Assembly: GCF_013141695.1 (NCBI RefSeq)
Contig: NZ_WHNY01000082.1
Location: forward strand, 150,610-214,609
DNA length: 64,000 nucleotides
Direction of reading: 5' to 3'
Source: Paenibacillus plantarum
Lineage (GTDB): Bacteria > Bacillota > Bacilli > Paenibacillales > NBRC-103111
Position numbers and translations under genes: made by a program. This document shows, one piece after another, positions 26,746-35,412 of this stretch (positions within the stretch are counted from its first letter, which is position 1; each line of letters starts with the position of its first letter). The notes under the pieces were generated by a model. It saw only the letters and a program-made list of their open reading frames with translations. It was not told where the DNA came from and did not search any database.

Positions 26746-27957
26746 CTACTTCTGCCCCTGCTTCACACGCTCAGCAAGTACCGAGAGGTCTTGCCCTTTC
26801 AACGCACCTTCAATCAACTCAGGCAGCTTATCTGGTGAACAGCCAAAACATGGGATGCCCTGCTGAGCTAGCTTTTTCGCAACAGCATCGTCGTAAGAAG
26901 GCACACCTTGGTCTGTTAAAGCAAGTAAACAGATGGTTTTCACACCAGATTGATGCATGTCGAGCAATCGTTGTATCATCTCTGTTCGGTTGCCGCCTTC
27001 ATAGAGATCCGAGACCAAGATAAACAACGTTTTCTTCGGCTCTGCGATAAAAGATGAGCAATACGCGAGGGATTTGTTAATATCCGTCCCCCCGCCAAGC
27101 TGAATCCCAAACAACATGTCAACGGGATCCGTTGCACATTGTTCGCTTAAATCCACAACCTCCGTATCAAAGGCCACCACTCGCGTATCCAAAGCGGGCA
27201 TGCTGGCGAAGATCGAACCGATGATCGAAGCGTAAATGACTGAGCCCGCCATGGAACCGCTCTGGTCGATATCTAGAATGACGGTCCACTCCTTGCTCCG
27301 CCTAGCGCGATCGAAGAAATAAACCTTATCTGGCAGCAAGAGTCCCCTCTCTTGGTTGTAGTTCTTCAAATTCTTACGGATCGTTGTGTTCCAGTCCAAA
27401 CCCGATGCAGATGGCAGTGGTGAATGCTGCCTGCGGTTGAGTGCGCCAGTAACTGCACGTCGTAAATCCTGTGATAGTCGTTTCACGATTTCGTCGACAA
27501 CCGCTTTGACGAGTTGCCTCGCGGTATCTTTCGTTTTCTCTGGTATTTTCCCTTTGAGCGCCATTAATGTCGCCACCATCTGAATGTCAGGCTTAACTTG
27601 AGAAAGCAGTTCTGGCTCAAAGAGCAACTGCTTCAAGCCCTTGCGCTCGATGGCATCGGACTGGATAACAGACACGACATCTGGAGGGAAAAAGGTACGG
27701 ATATCGCCAAGCCACTTGGCTAGCTTGGGTGACGATGGCCCCAGTCCGGCTGCTTTACGTGAATGGCCGGTCTGGGTGGCATCGTCAGTGATGACGCCGC
27801 CTGTATCATCATAAATGGCTGCAAGCGCCTCATCCATGAGACGAGACTCTTCGTCGAGCATAGCTTCTCCTGTACCATACGACTGCAACTTCTCTTCAGA
27901 AGCTGCGCCTAATATCAACCGCCAACGTTTCATTTGCTCTGGATTGATCGTTGTCAT
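26746..27957 (-). CDS. VWA-domain (MIDAS) protein of a MoxR cluster
   Basis: A 403-residue protein. The N-terminal 200 residues are helical and family-specific. A von Willebrand A domain follows (about 222-390), with MIDAS motif DQSGSM at 231-236, the threonine in GGGTDINKSL, and the aspartate in LVSDLYEGG, so metal binding looks intact. It resembles E. coli YehP. In MoxR systems the VWA protein is the partner that delivers substrate or metal to the AAA+ ring. It starts 3 nt after the DUF5682 stop, the last gene of a five-gene operon. Cytoplasmic: no signal peptide. Confidence 0.87.
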   Translation of the reverse strand: MTTINPEQMKRWRLILGAASEEKLQSYGTGEAMLDEESRLMDEALAAIYDDTGGVITDDATQTGHSRKAAGLGPSSPKLAKWLGDIRTFFPPDVVSVIQSDAIERKGLKQLLFEPELLSQVKPDIQMVATLMALKGKIPEKTKDTARQLVKAVVDEIVKRLSQDLRRAVTGALNRRQHSPLPSASGLDWNTTIRKNLKNYNQERGLLLPDKVYFFDRARRSKEWTVILDIDQSGSMAGSVIYASIIGSIFASMPALDTRVVAFDTEVVDLSEQCATDPVDMLFGIQLGGGTDINKSLAYCSSFIAEPKKTLFILVSDLYEGGNRTEMIQRLLDMHQSGVKTICLLALTDQGVPSYDDAVAKKLAQQGIPCFGCSPDKLPELIEGALKGQDLSVLAERVKQGQK

Positions 27958-27960
27958 AGG

Positions 27961-30327
27961 CTACAAATCCCCAAAATCAAATTCATTGAGCTCATCCAGC
28001 TTCTCCTTCTCTTCCTCGCTTAAAGGTTGCTGTAAAGCAGCACCTGCTGTATCTGCACCAACACCCCAAATGTCACCTATCATTTCAGCCACTGCCGCCT
28101 TCTCCCTAGGCTCGAATGAGCTGAAAGATCGACGCAGAAAGACAAGCGAGCGATGGAAGGCGTCCTTCTGCAACGAACCGATATACGCATCGAGTTGCTG
28201 CCATAGCGTTACCCTTGATAATAGAGCATATCGGTTGCGCATGGACATTCCTTCAAACCACCCTGCACCTAGGTCGACGGGAATCCCAGGAGACAGCCGG
28301 CGTGAAACCTCCCGTTCAACCTGTTCATCCGCTATCTCATTACGTTCAAGCAGAATCGCGAAGGCGAAGCCTGACAACTTCGCATTCCGATCATCTCGCG
28401 AAGCCAAATCCTGCAGTTTGTTGAACCATAAGCCTTCATCGACTTGGTTATAATGTTCTTGGGCAACGGTATGGAGCGACTGAATCCCGCGCACCATCCC
28501 CCCAGCCGCATCGTCGTTGCAGCCAGCAGCATCGACAAGCAACAGCGTTCCCCGAAGAAATAGCTGCTGGAGCAGCGGAACTAGCGATTCCGTTTCAATG
28601 CGGCGAATTGATCCATATCGGATCAGAACAGATAGTTCATAAGCCGCGACAGCTATCTGTTCAAAGTTGCCCGCGTCAACGGCAAGACCTTGCAGCGTGG
28701 TTATGGCTTGATCCATGAGCTCCGTTAAATGGCAATCGCAAGCGATACGAATCATGCGCGAAGCTTCCGCGATGTCTGCGCAAGTCTCCAGCTTCTCCTT
28801 CAGTACGAAAGCCGCTGCCAACTCGATGGTCTCCCCCTTCAAGGTGGACTCCACCGCCTGGATCTCGGATTCTGGCGTCCAGCGAAGCACCCAATTCTCA
28901 GCCCAGGAGGCGGAATCTTGATGGACACGTTCTTTCCTGGCAAACTGAATACCTAACAGTTCCAATCGCTGTAAAAGAATAGAACGCTTTAAGTGCATAT
29001 ACGCCGCTTCCTCGGACTTCACTCTACGATTCTCCCGCAGGTCCAACTCGAGCGTCGTGGCTACCGCAGTTTTATACTTATCCAGCTTAAGTCTCTTAAG
29101 CTCTCTATTCAAATCATCTTGAATGGGCGTTTGACTAACGCCTTCGGGCAAACGACCAATGGCTGTGCCAACATCCGTTCTTGCCAATGCCTCGGCAATC
29201 GTCGAAAGTTCGCCATTACCAAGGCATACAATCGCCGCGTCGCGCAAATCTTTCCAGGTCGGTAAGTTTCCGTCGTGCATGGAGGCAAGCGCCTCTGCAA
29301 GCCTAACAGCCTCGATAAGCGAAGCTGTCGACCGATAAGTGCCATGCGCTCTTAAATGAGCCGCTACTTGTGAGAAATAAAGAGCAGGAAGCTTATTAAG
29401 ATCGCCGCTTTGCAGACACTGCCAAAACAACTCGTAGTACGCAGGAGCTTGATTCCCAGCACCATACCCGGAATGCGAAGATAGCTTATAGAATGAGTAT
29501 GGCATCAGCGTCAGTTTGGTTGTTGTTTTTGGCAAAACTTTTAACTCTGCATCCGTCATTGCCGGGGCTTGCAAATTCATCGCTGAGGCATGATGTGCAC
29601 CTGTGACGACAACAATTTTATCTGGGGTATGACCATCAGCTATAGCATCTTGAATTTTACGCCTCATATACGATTCACGGATTTCATTGTAAGCAGCTTC
29701 CTGAGGGGCAAGCAGCAGCTCCTGACTTGAAGTAAGCTCCCGCATTTGCTTGGAAAACTGATGAATACTTTGCCGATAGGCATCCGGATTCAAATTATGC
29801 TCAAAATGCCGCTCCCAATACGCCTCATAGTCAGGCTCCTCCGAAAGTTCAGCGATCCGTTGATAGAGCGTGCTTTGTTCCGTAGCATACATGGTAAAGT
29901 CTTCTGGCTCTTGTGATTGAGAATCGGTTGCAATTCGCTTAAGATGCCGCTGTTCATATAACGCCAAAGCATGAACAGACGGCAAATCTATAAATGCAGC
30001 TTGCGCTTGGTTCTGGCTAGCCCACACAAAAGCCTGATACTCCGGTGAATAATTAGCATACGGATATAAGAGTGTTCTTACAGGCAACCCGTCCGTGTAG
30101 GCCAAAATGGCAATCGGCGGTACAACGCCCAGTGATGTCAGCTCGCGAATCAAATGACTTGCATCGCTAGGACCTTCGATGAGCACAATCGTAGGCTGGA
30201 TCTCTTCTAAAAAAGCTAGAAGGTGATGCGCCCCTGCAGGCGATAGATGTCGAATTCCGAAAACATGAAACCCCTGACTAGTGTCTACTTGTTCATCTCC
30301 GAACACGCGAAGTACAGATTTCTCCAT
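27961..30327 (-). CDS. DUF5682 protein with Tiki/TraB-like N-terminal motifs (YehM-like)
   Basis: A 788-residue protein. The N-terminal 250 residues show a spaced motif set: GIRHLSP (24-30), VLIEGPSD (48-55), NEIRESYMRRKI (214-225) and VVVTGAHH (239-246). This pattern (GxxHxxP, E, ExREx2M, GAHH) resembles the Tiki/TraB/EreA hydrolase superfamily, suggesting an enzyme. The remaining 540 residues are mostly helical and unassigned. It overlaps the 3' end of the MoxR gene by 43 nt and precedes the VWA gene by 3 nt. E. coli YehM occupies the same position in yehL-M-P. The reaction is unknown. Confidence 0.8.
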   Translation of the reverse strand: MEKSVLRVFGDEQVDTSQGFHVFGIRHLSPAGAHHLLAFLEEIQPTIVLIEGPSDASHLIRELTSLGVVPPIAILAYTDGLPVRTLLYPYANYSPEYQAFVWASQNQAQAAFIDLPSVHALALYEQRHLKRIATDSQSQEPEDFTMYATEQSTLYQRIAELSEEPDYEAYWERHFEHNLNPDAYRQSIHQFSKQMRELTSSQELLLAPQEAAYNEIRESYMRRKIQDAIADGHTPDKIVVVTGAHHASAMNLQAPAMTDAELKVLPKTTTKLTLMPYSFYKLSSHSGYGAGNQAPAYYELFWQCLQSGDLNKLPALYFSQVAAHLRAHGTYRSTASLIEAVRLAEALASMHDGNLPTWKDLRDAAIVCLGNGELSTIAEALARTDVGTAIGRLPEGVSQTPIQDDLNRELKRLKLDKYKTAVATTLELDLRENRRVKSEEAAYMHLKRSILLQRLELLGIQFARKERVHQDSASWAENWVLRWTPESEIQAVESTLKGETIELAAAFVLKEKLETCADIAEASRMIRIACDCHLTELMDQAITTLQGLAVDAGNFEQIAVAAYELSVLIRYGSIRRIETESLVPLLQQLFLRGTLLLVDAAGCNDDAAGGMVRGIQSLHTVAQEHYNQVDEGLWFNKLQDLASRDDRNAKLSGFAFAILLERNEIADEQVEREVSRRLSPGIPVDLGAGWFEGMSMRNRYALLSRVTLWQQLDAYIGSLQKDAFHRSLVFLRRSFSSFEPREKAAVAEMIGDIWGVGADTAGAALQQPLSEEEKEKLDELNEFDFGDL

Positions 30328-31382
30328 GTCGATCCCCGCTTTTTCATCACATTTTCAAGATATTCCTTCCAGACGAGGCGATCCTTCTCTTCGTCCTTGA
30401 CAATCGCACCTTGAAGCCCTGCTGCGATATCTTCCTCACTGATGCGACCACTGCCGAAGCTTCCAGCAAGAGCCATACTGCCTGTAAGCAGTGAAATTGC
30501 TTCTGCTGTCGAAATAACACCGCTCGGCCCTTTCACCTTTTCTTTGCCGTCAAGCGTCATTCCGCTTCGCAGCTCGCGGAAAATCGTCACAACCTTCAAC
30601 ACCGCCTCCTCGTCTGGAAGCGTCGCTTTCAGTTCATAGCTGGCTGAGATTTCGCTGACCCGCTTGCGAACAATCTCTACTTCCGTCTCAATCTCTGTTG
30701 GTGACGGAAGCACAATGATGTTAAAGCGGCGCTTCAATGCCGCTGACATCTCATTCACGCCACGGTCACGCGTATTGGCTGTCGCGATGATCGAGAAACC
30801 TCTAGTTGCGAACAGTTCTCTACCCAACTCCGGAATCGAAATGGTTTTCTCTGATAGAATCGAAATCAGAGCGTCTTGTACCTCTGACGCGCAGCGGGAA
30901 ATCTCTTCGAATCGTGCAATTTGGCCAGATTCCATCGCGCGGAAGATAGGGCTTTTAATGATCGCCTGATCAGAAGGTCCTTGTGCCAGCAGCATCGCAT
31001 AATTCCACGAATATCGGATATGCTCCTCGCTCGTACCCGCTGTACCTTGGATGACCTTGCCGGAATCCCCCGTTATTGCAGCGGTCAAATTCTCCGAAAG
31101 CCAAGACTTCGCTGTCCCTGGCTCCCCAATTAACATCAAAGCTCGATCCGTTAATAGCGTAGCGATAGCCATTTCTACTAATCTTTTATTCCCAATATAT
31201 TTAGGTGTGATGGTAATTCCTTTTACTTGTCCGCCTGTTAGAAAAGTAAGCACGGCTTTCGGAGAGAGCTGCCAGCCAGCAGGCTTGGCATCCTGATCTA
31301 GCGTTTTCAAAGCCTCTAATTCTTCAGCATACAACCTCTCGGAGGGCAATCTTACGACATCTTGCTTTTGATCCATCCCCAT
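30285..31382 (-). CDS. MoxR-type AAA+ ATPase (YehL-like)
   Basis: A 365-residue AAA+ ATPase. Walker A GEPGTAKS is at 86-93, Walker B-type RFEEISRC at 157-164 (the usual DE is FEE here), sensor 1 in IIATANTRDRG, and arginine finger region AALKRRFN. A C-terminal lid follows. The insert KSPIFRAMESGQI before Walker B is typical of MoxR. MoxR ATPases act as chaperone-like rings working with a VWA partner, here encoded two genes downstream. The ATG overlaps the preceding gene by 31 nt; AGGGA lies upstream. Confidence 0.88.
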   Translation of the reverse strand: MGMDQKQDVVRLPSERLYAEELEALKTLDQDAKPAGWQLSPKAVLTFLTGGQVKGITITPKYIGNKRLVEMAIATLLTDRALMLIGEPGTAKSWLSENLTAAITGDSGKVIQGTAGTSEEHIRYSWNYAMLLAQGPSDQAIIKSPIFRAMESGQIARFEEISRCASEVQDALISILSEKTISIPELGRELFATRGFSIIATANTRDRGVNEMSAALKRRFNIIVLPSPTEIETEVEIVRKRVSEISASYELKATLPDEEAVLKVVTIFRELRSGMTLDGKEKVKGPSGVISTAEAISLLTGSMALAGSFGSGRISEEDIAAGLQGAIVKDEEKDRLVWKEYLENVMKKRGSTWRNLYFACSEMNK

Positions 31383-32041
31383 AATCCCTGTCCCTTCTCT
31401 GCATAAATTAAACGATCTTCAGGTCCATTTTCTGGTTCAAATTCCTGTTTTGCCGCAATCGAATCAGCGATGTCCAGCAATTGACTTTTCATACCCTGAT
31501 AGGATAAACCTTCTGCGAACTGTCGCAATCTATCCGCATATGGCTTAGGCAACAGCGTAAGCAGCAAAAGTTGGATGCGATCCAAGTAGTAGAACTGCTT
31601 ATTTCCGCCTTTCTCCAGAAGATTCATGAGAAGTTTAGGTGCTTCTGGACTGTTTTGACGGAATAAGATCAGCAAGGAATGTGATGTTTTCGCGTGCGTA
31701 AAGTTAGGATGTTCTTCACACTTCTTAATAAGATAAGCTGTCACTTTCGGGTCTGATTCTTGAGCAAATCTGCCCACCAGCTCTTCTTCATCCAATTGTA
31801 TGAAGAGGTAAATCCATCTAGGATCCCATTGCGATAGATCGGAAGAAGCGACAGCGTCATTGGCATACAATTGGGCATGCAACGATGGCGTCACCTCGTA
31901 CAGAACACGAAGTAAATCCTTAGCTGCTGTTGATTTTTTATCTATGAGATCATGGCAATAACGTTCATAAACATCCGACTGGTGGAAGTATTCGCAACGC
32001 TGCTCGGAAGCTATACGCAATGAATTTACGGTTGTAGGCAA
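31352..32041 (-). CDS. C-terminal part of HEAT-repeat protein (separated by a frameshift)
   Basis: The frame opens with a TTG at 32041 lacking a ribosome site and runs 229 codons, all-helical, with no recognised domain of its own. From about codon 18 it reads YFHQSDVYERYCHDLIDKKS, which continues smoothly from RAALR in the other frame of the upstream HEAT gene. I therefore read it as the second half of one protein of about 612 residues. If the assembly is right, the half may be untranslated, translated by reinitiation, or reached by frameshifting. MoxR overlaps its stop by 31 nt. Confidence 0.6.
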   Translation of the reverse strand: MPTTVNSLRIASEQRCEYFHQSDVYERYCHDLIDKKSTAAKDLLRVLYEVTPSLHAQLYANDAVASSDLSQWDPRWIYLFIQLDEEELVGRFAQESDPKVTAYLIKKCEEHPNFTHAKTSHSLLILFRQNSPEAPKLLMNLLEKGGNKQFYYLDRIQLLLLTLLPKPYADRLRQFAEGLSYQGMKSQLLDIADSIAAKQEFEPENGPEDRLIYAEKGQGLWGWIKSKMS

Positions 32042-33191
32042 CGTGCAAGGATACTGCGAATTGATTCGCCTCCGGCAGATCCAATTCCAACAATAGATTT
32101 GCAGCTGCCTCCTGTAACGCTTCCGTTTCTGGAACGATAAAGCTGGGCGAAGTCAGCATGAGTTCTAACAAGGCAGCGACTTCAGGCACTCTTTTGCCAT
32201 GTAAACTGCGGATATCGGCCATCAATTGTTGCTTGGACTCGACGACATTGGTGCGATTGTTAATGTGGTTAATCATCGTTGTAGCGTGATCAACAATGCT
32301 TCGAGTCAGCTCATTGGCTTGACACAATTGGATCGGCTCAATGGCTATATCCTGATCCTTGGAATTAAGCGCTTGATATAAGCGGGCAATGGCTTCCGCT
32401 GTTCCAAGACGAGACAAGGCGAACAGTGCGGCTCTACGGATCTCCTTCTTCTTGTCATCAACCTGCTCCAAAATGAAAGCTTCCTGTTCTGGGAAGTCAC
32501 TCAACAGCTCAATGGCCGTAGAACGGACTTCTGTCGATCCATCCTTGGCAGCTAGCAGAACCAGTTCTATATCTGCTACAGGTAGCAAACGATGAAGAAG
32601 CTCCAGCCTTCTGGCGTCCCCTTTGCCACCGTCCAACTTAAATTGCTGCTTCAGAGCAGGAATCGCTGCTGCTCCAAGTGCTGGTATGACCTTATTTTGA
32701 AGGAAATCAGGGATCTCCGCATAGCTGTCTTCTAAAGCAGTAACGGCCGCTGGTATTACGCGCAAATCATGAAACAGCTGTTCTTCATGCCCAAGGCGCA
32801 GCTGCTCCATACGTCCTTGACCCTTCTGCGTCAACGCTTCGATCAGCGGATACACTTTGCGATAAGGAATCGAAGTGGGAGGTGTACATGTACTATCAAT
32901 TGCTGCTACAGGGGTGAGCACATCTGGGGACTCCGTCTTCCCTTGTGTGTACAGCACCGAGTTCAGCAGCGTCCCAAGCTCCAACAGCTTCTCAGCTGAA
33001 TGACTTGTTCCTGTTTCCAAGACTTGACTAACGGACTGTGCGATCCGCTTAAAAACCGGTGCTGATTCGCCCAGCTTGTTTAATTGGGGCAGCATCTTCT
33101 GCAACCGTAAATCACCGGCAGCCATCCCGCTCCCTGCGATAAACAAACGCCGCACTTCATGCTGCAGCTCGAACAATATGTCTATACTCAT
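31965..33191 (-). CDS. HEAT-repeat protein of the MoxR cluster, N-terminal part
   Basis: A 408-residue frame. The helical N-terminus is followed by HEAT-like repeats (about 190-300), for example AAKDGSTEVRSTAIELLSDFPE and DKKKEIRRAALFALSRLGTAEAIARLYQAL. Such superhelices are protein-binding scaffolds. The last residues ILPPVGCL are probably out of frame: a single extra base near 31991-31995 would explain why the natural continuation lies in the overlapping downstream frame. The ATG at 33191 has AGGAG upstream and follows the SWIM gene by 24 nt. Likely an adaptor of the MoxR/VWA machine. Confidence 0.75.
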   Translation of the reverse strand: MSIDILFELQHEVRRLFIAGSGMAAGDLRLQKMLPQLNKLGESAPVFKRIAQSVSQVLETGTSHSAEKLLELGTLLNSVLYTQGKTESPDVLTPVAAIDSTCTPPTSIPYRKVYPLIEALTQKGQGRMEQLRLGHEEQLFHDLRVIPAAVTALEDSYAEIPDFLQNKVIPALGAAAIPALKQQFKLDGGKGDARRLELLHRLLPVADIELVLLAAKDGSTEVRSTAIELLSDFPEQEAFILEQVDDKKKEIRRAALFALSRLGTAEAIARLYQALNSKDQDIAIEPIQLCQANELTRSIVDHATTMINHINNRTNVVESKQQLMADIRSLHGKRVPEVAALLELMLTSPSFIVPETEALQEAAANLLLELDLPEANQFAVSLHVAYNRKFIAYSFRAALRILPPVGCL

Positions 33192-33215
33192 GGAATCGTC
33201 TCCTAGTTCTATTCA

Positions 33216-34652
33216 TCAATACAGCAGGCGAATGACTTCATTTGCAGCAATAATACTCAGTGGCTGCGCCTCAAGCCGATTATTCGCCCAATTATGTTCA
33301 AACATGACAAGCATCACCTGATTCGCTAGGTGCGGCTTCGCTAACATGGATAACAAAGAGGTTGTTGACTCCTGAAGATACGAAATGTTAGCTAGGGGGA
33401 GTTGCTTGCCCTGTTCATCTAGTAAGATATAGCAAGTTTCAGTCTGTTTGATTTCTGCATAATGAAGCAATACAACCGGATGCTTATCAGAAAGTGGGTT
33501 TTTGATGAGATTTTTCACTTGTTTGATAACATCTGGGTATGATTTCGAAGCGAATTGTTGGATGTTCTGAAAATCCTCCGCTCCCGCCTCGCGGTATGTC
33601 GCGTCCTCGAATCGCACCCTTGTGTTCAGTTCACCAGGGTAAACTGCAAGTTCTTTCGCATGTACGACCTGAAAAACAGAGTCTTCTTCACGAATATATT
33701 TGGCTGCCCGAAAGGGTCTGTACGTTCGTGTGATGTGGATTTGACTACTTGGAAGCTCAGCCCAATATCCTTCATCGATGAACTCCCCTCTCGCAGAGTT
33801 CGAGTAAGATCGGAACGATAATTGCAATAGCTCAATGTCGTTGCGCACACGGGAAAGTTCTCTTAACTCGGCGATTTGCCAAGCATGCCCGATCCATTCT
33901 TCCAAGGTTGTTGCTGTATCGATAGGCAGATCTGGATTTTCCAATCTGCTGGTCAGGTACTCTTTACTTTTCTTAAGCAACGTATGTAGGGTAGTAAGTT
34001 GTTCAATGCTGACAGGATATACGTTTTCTCGCGCTTGCTCGCTTCTGAATAACAGTATGAACTCTCTAAGTGCGGATTGGATGCCCGGGATGAAGTAATT
34101 ACCTAACTGTTTCGCCTGCTCTTCAGCCGTTTGAAGTGCTTTTTTATCCAAGCTGCCAAGCCCAGAAGTAACCAATTGAAGAATCAATTTCTCAGCTATA
34201 CTTATTCCCTCTAATTGTGCTGTTATTTTTTTGATTAGTGCCGACTTGTTCGGTTTACGCTTAGGAGCAGGAGCATCTGTGGCGGTAGCTTCCTTCTGCT
34301 TCTCTTCCCGTTTTTCAGCTTTTTCTCTTTTGTCAGCAATATCTTGCGGAATGGGAGCAATCGTAAAAGTCTTACCTGAAGTGAAGGCATACATCAATCC
34401 GAGATTGTGTTTGCAAGGGAATTGACGGCTTGGACATGTACACCTGAAGACTGGATTGCCTTCCTTGATGACATCGACAGAACATTGATAGGGATCCTTG
34501 CCACTTCCCTTGCATTCTCCAAAAATGATCGTTCCATCTTCTGATTGACAGAGCTGCGGAAAGCTGTTTTTCTTCACCAAATCTTTGCCATTCTTGATCG
34601 CACTGCTATTGAGTGCCAGACTGTCTACATAGGCTTCGGTTAAATGATTCAT
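33216..34652 (-). CDS. SWIM zinc-finger protein (YehQ-like)
   Basis: A 478-residue protein with an N-terminal SWIM motif: C71-x-C73, then C80-x-H82 in FRCTCPSRQFPCKH. SWIM domains bind zinc and contact DNA or proteins. A lysine/glutamate-rich linker follows (about 105-140, EKREEKQKEATATDAPAPKRKP), then a helical domain of unknown type. ATG with AAGGAG upstream; first gene of the five-gene MoxR cluster. E. coli yehQ, near yehL-M-P, encodes a SWIM protein too, which supports a conserved functional set. Confidence 0.83.
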   Translation of the reverse strand: MNHLTEAYVDSLALNSSAIKNGKDLVKKNSFPQLCQSEDGTIIFGECKGSGKDPYQCSVDVIKEGNPVFRCTCPSRQFPCKHNLGLMYAFTSGKTFTIAPIPQDIADKREKAEKREEKQKEATATDAPAPKRKPNKSALIKKITAQLEGISIAEKLILQLVTSGLGSLDKKALQTAEEQAKQLGNYFIPGIQSALREFILLFRSEQARENVYPVSIEQLTTLHTLLKKSKEYLTSRLENPDLPIDTATTLEEWIGHAWQIAELRELSRVRNDIELLQLSFRSYSNSARGEFIDEGYWAELPSSQIHITRTYRPFRAAKYIREEDSVFQVVHAKELAVYPGELNTRVRFEDATYREAGAEDFQNIQQFASKSYPDVIKQVKNLIKNPLSDKHPVVLLHYAEIKQTETCYILLDEQGKQLPLANISYLQESTTSLLSMLAKPHLANQVMLVMFEHNWANNRLEAQPLSIIAANEVIRLLY

Positions 34653-34748
34653 TTTGTACTCCTTATAACTTGGTCATACAATCCATTTCCACACAATCCC
34701 TAAATTTCCTTTTTCATGGGCAAATCTATGCCATAATGCATGTGTATG

Positions 34749-34776
34749 TAAAAAACCTGAGACATAGTCTCAGGTT
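34749..34776 (-). terminator. Intrinsic terminator after the membrane protein gene
   Basis: Stem GAACCTGAGAC / GTCTCAGGTT followed by TTTTTAC on the minus strand, downstream of the gene ending at 34804. Confidence 0.8.
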
Positions 34777-34803
34777 CCATTTTCTGTTTCTTTTAACAAC
34801 ACA

Positions 34804-35340
34804 CTACACCGACATAAATCGAATCAACCCTAATATCGCGTAGCCGAACAACACCGTACCAGCTCCAATGCCCGTTATCGCACTATTCGCCACTCGGAGC
34901 TTAGGAGCTACTCGCACCGCTATAATCGAAACGGCTACCTTTAGCGCGGCAAGTAACCATAAGCTTGGATCATCAAATACACTTTTCAAACTAATGAAAT
35001 GTATACCAACGATAAAAGCGATCCAGGGAGCGACATAGGCTTTAAGTTTCTTACGGATCAGTACAAACGCACCTGTACCACCCAAAACAAATTCTGCATA
35101 AAACGAAATCAGATAGTTCCGGAAGGCAGAGGATTCCGCTAAAGCCGAGGGTTCCTCCCAATTCTTCACGCTTAAATAAACACCAATCAAACAAATGATA
35201 AGAGCAATCCCAGAAGCAAGACCAAGATATAATCGCCAGCTAGCCCTCGGATTTTCTTGCGCCCAGCCGAACCAGATAAAGCTGAACAACCCAAAAACAG
35301 AAGCGTACATGGCATAATCCCTCACGTATTCCACTTGCAC
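34804..35340 (-). CDS. Hypothetical five-helix integral membrane protein
   Basis: A 178-residue protein with about five hydrophobic segments (near 10-27, 36-54, 80-98, 105-140, 152-175). I recognise no catalytic or transport motif. Segment AEFVLGGTGAFVLIRKKLKAYVAPWIAFIVGIHFISL is the most distinctive stretch. It is monocistronic with its own terminator and lies upstream of, and on the same strand as, the MoxR cluster. Function unknown. Confidence 0.7.
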   Translation of the reverse strand: MQVEYVRDYAMYASVFGLFSFIWFGWAQENPRASWRLYLGLASGIALIICLIGVYLSVKNWEEPSALAESSAFRNYLISFYAEFVLGGTGAFVLIRKKLKAYVAPWIAFIVGIHFISLKSVFDDPSLWLLAALKVAVSIIAVRVAPKLRVANSAITGIGAGTVLFGYAILGLIRFMSV

Positions 35341-35412
35341 ACCTCCTAGTTTCGTTAGTTGTCGAGCCTATCTGTGCACCTGTCATGCCAATGGTTAGGT
35401 TAATGTGATTAA

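Noticed and set aside
27815..28453. 212-codon plus-strand frame antisense to the VWA/DUF5682 junction
   Set aside because: Serine-rich shadow of the two coding genes without start signal.
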